Source: Zobellia uliginosa | GTDB lineage: Bacteria; Bacteroidota; Bacteroidia; Flavobacteriales; Flavobacteriaceae | Assembly (NCBI RefSeq): GCF_018860745.1 | Contig: NZ_JAHKPY010000002.1 | Span: forward strand, 186,001-250,000 | Direction: 5' to 3' | DNA: 64,000 bases | Shown here: one piece after another, positions 62,912 to 64,000 of the stretch | Position numbering within the stretch: position 1 is the first letter of the stretch | How the letters are laid out: the number at the start of each line of letters is the position of its first letter | The notes under the pieces: generated by a model | What the model was told of the DNA's origin: nothing | The model's input: the letters and a program-made list of their open reading frames with translations, nothing else | Databases searched by the model: none | Translations under genes and position numbers: made by a program

Positions 62912-63270
62912 TTCAGTTCTTTTTAATTAATGCCTACAGTTTCATATAAGAAGCGTAGCGTATAGAAAGACGTTGGTATTTCGTATAAACACAACGCCAA
63001 TATTTTAAAATACGCTAAATATAGCATTTAAAACGCTGACCGGTATTTTTCACATGATAGCTTTACTAGTATGCTAAACAGATTTGCCAATTAATTAAAA
63101 TTAAGTGCGCAATCTAAGTTCTTGTTGTAGGATTAAATGTATTGGTAAAAATCTGTAACTGCACTGTTCATTAACCCATTCTTATCTATTAAAAGGCCTT
63201 ATAGGTATTTGTAAAAGCGGTGTAGATCACTCGTTACAAACGAGCGCTAGCGGGGGTTATGTAACGTTTT
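62912..63270. other. Intergenic region with repeat copy B
   Basis: 359 bp. About 165 bp is the second copy of the REP-like repeat. The rest is AT-rich without an ORF or clear promoter. Confidence 0.5.
63094..63260. repeat. REP-like intergenic repeat, copy B
   Basis: Same segments as copy A. Perfect hairpin CTCGTT (63230-63235), ACA, AACGAG (63239-63244), then CGCTAGCG (63245-63252). It ends 11 bp before the stop of the minus-strand gene at 63271-63747, the same position relative to its gene as copy A. Confidence 0.75.
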
Positions 63271-63747
63271 TTATTTTCCATTTAAGTGTCTATTTCGGTA
63301 GGTTTTTAGCAGGTATTTTAATCTTAAAGAATTTATGTCCAGATTATTAATAAATATTTCCTTTTCAATGTGATTTATTTTAAAAGTCAAATACTCTTTA
63401 GATATAACTGATGCAGCATAATTGGGTTTTACAATTATTTTATCGTCCTCAATTGAGTTCCAGCTAAATGTTTTTCCGTCGCAAAGGGAAATCCCTTTAG
63501 AGGATAAGGTCATTTGTATTAAGTTGTTTTGGATTGTACTAAAAACCTTGAAGATGTCTTTCATATTATACGTTACCAAACAGGCCAGTAAAAATCCAAA
63601 TATTTTCAAGTCCAAAAATATTAGAATAATGGCAATAGATATCCAGAAAAGAAAAAGTACTATTTGCCAATAATAATAACTTTTAGATAGCCGAACTATC
63701 GTTTGGGATGGTGCTTTTTTATTCTCTTCAAATAACCCTGCAAGCAT
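63271..63747 (-). CDS. Hypothetical membrane protein
   Basis: 158 residues. Two TM helices (about 28-46 and 48-66) are followed by a soluble region with LSSKGISLCDGKTFSWNSIEDDKIIVKP. A PH-like or DUF304-like fold is possible but not certain. No family is recognised. The last gene in the window. Confidence 0.5.
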   Translation of the reverse strand: MLAGLFEENKKAPSQTIVRLSKSYYYWQIVLFLFWISIAIILIFLDLKIFGFLLACLVTYNMKDIFKVFSTIQNNLIQMTLSSKGISLCDGKTFSWNSIEDDKIIVKPNYAASVISKEYLTFKINHIEKEIFINNLDINSLRLKYLLKTYRNRHLNGK

Positions 63748-64000
63748 TAGTATTGAGTGAGTTAATTTTTTTTGTAAATGTTACACAACGGTATAATATA
63801 TGAAAAGTAGGGCAGTTATAAATCACTTACTTTCGGATATATACTGAGCCATATTTTTTGTTCTATTTTTATCTTTTTTCTAAAATACATATTAAAAATA
63901 TGGCGGGCTTTGCAAACATACAGAAACCTTTGATTTAGTAAAAATCGCCCTATTTTTTAATATACATTGTCAGCCACTGGCTTTATTCCGTAGACTTGCT
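63748..64000. other. Right edge, no gene seen
   Basis: 253 bp of AT-rich sequence upstream of the last gene. No open reading frame runs off the edge in a convincing way. Confidence 0.4.

Noticed and set aside
60066-63747. Chromosomal integron cassette array
   Set aside because: The minus-strand single genes and repeats recall one, but no GTTRRRY/RYYYAAC core pair could be placed at the repeat ends and no integrase is present.

Overview
The window reads as the chromosome of a marine flavobacterium (Bacteroidota, Flavobacteriaceae; Zobellia, Maribacter and Cellulophaga are typical relatives, genus not determined). The basis is AT-rich DNA, A-rich start regions in place of clear Shine-Dalgarno sites, one TAnnTTTG-type -7 box, many lipoproteins with MKK...SC signals, an SP-bearing Reg_prop sensor, sulfatases, and TonB receptors with an N-terminal carboxypeptidase-regulatory-like domain. 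No rRNA, tRNA, intact insertion sequence, prophage or CRISPR array was found.

Layout. (1) 1-12.7 kb, sulfide/efflux/metal block: the 5' part of a sensor, sulfide:quinone oxidoreductase with two tiny partner genes, a TolC-adaptor-RND efflux operon ending in a PII-like protein and a DUF2892 protein, and an opposing OprC-like (copper-type) TonB receptor with a small CxxxC protein. (2) 12.8-28.6 kb, sugar catabolism: a relic and an intact sulfatase, DUF6250-like and DUF4861 proteins, a sugar porter, KduI and KduD (unsaturated uronate route), an AraC regulator, then a nearly complete non-phosphorylating L-fucose route (FucP, L-fucose dehydrogenase, L-fuconate dehydratase, KDF dehydrogenase, FAH-type hydrolase, L-lactate dehydrogenase). 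It looks like the intracellular end of use of a sulfated fucose- and uronate-containing algal polysaccharide; SusC/D and the depolymerases are outside the window. (3) 28.7-50 kb, stress island: MBL/beta-CASP RNase, ATP-cone nuclease, MscS channel, two tandem-domain universal stress proteins, thioredoxin, DUF3365 haem protein, P2-type ATPase, adaptor/ABC exporter, L,D-transpeptidase, zinc-ribbon peptidase, Hsp20, patatin. Five intergenic TGA-N6-TCA palindromes, four of them 55-62 bp from a start codon, suggest one CRP/FNR-type regulator. (4) 50-64 kb, accessory zone: single genes, lipoproteins, gene relics and a duplicated REP-like repeat. Here lie two candidate interbacterial toxin/immunity pairs aimed at peptidoglycan: a Tae4-type amidase followed by a WG-repeat lipoprotein, and an L,D-transpeptidase-like Cys protein followed by a lipoprotein.

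The strongest candidates for undescribed biology are the second toxin/immunity pair, the use of a WG-repeat lipoprotein as a possible Tae4 immunity protein, and the palindrome-marked stress regulon. All functions are read from motifs and context; no database search was possible.
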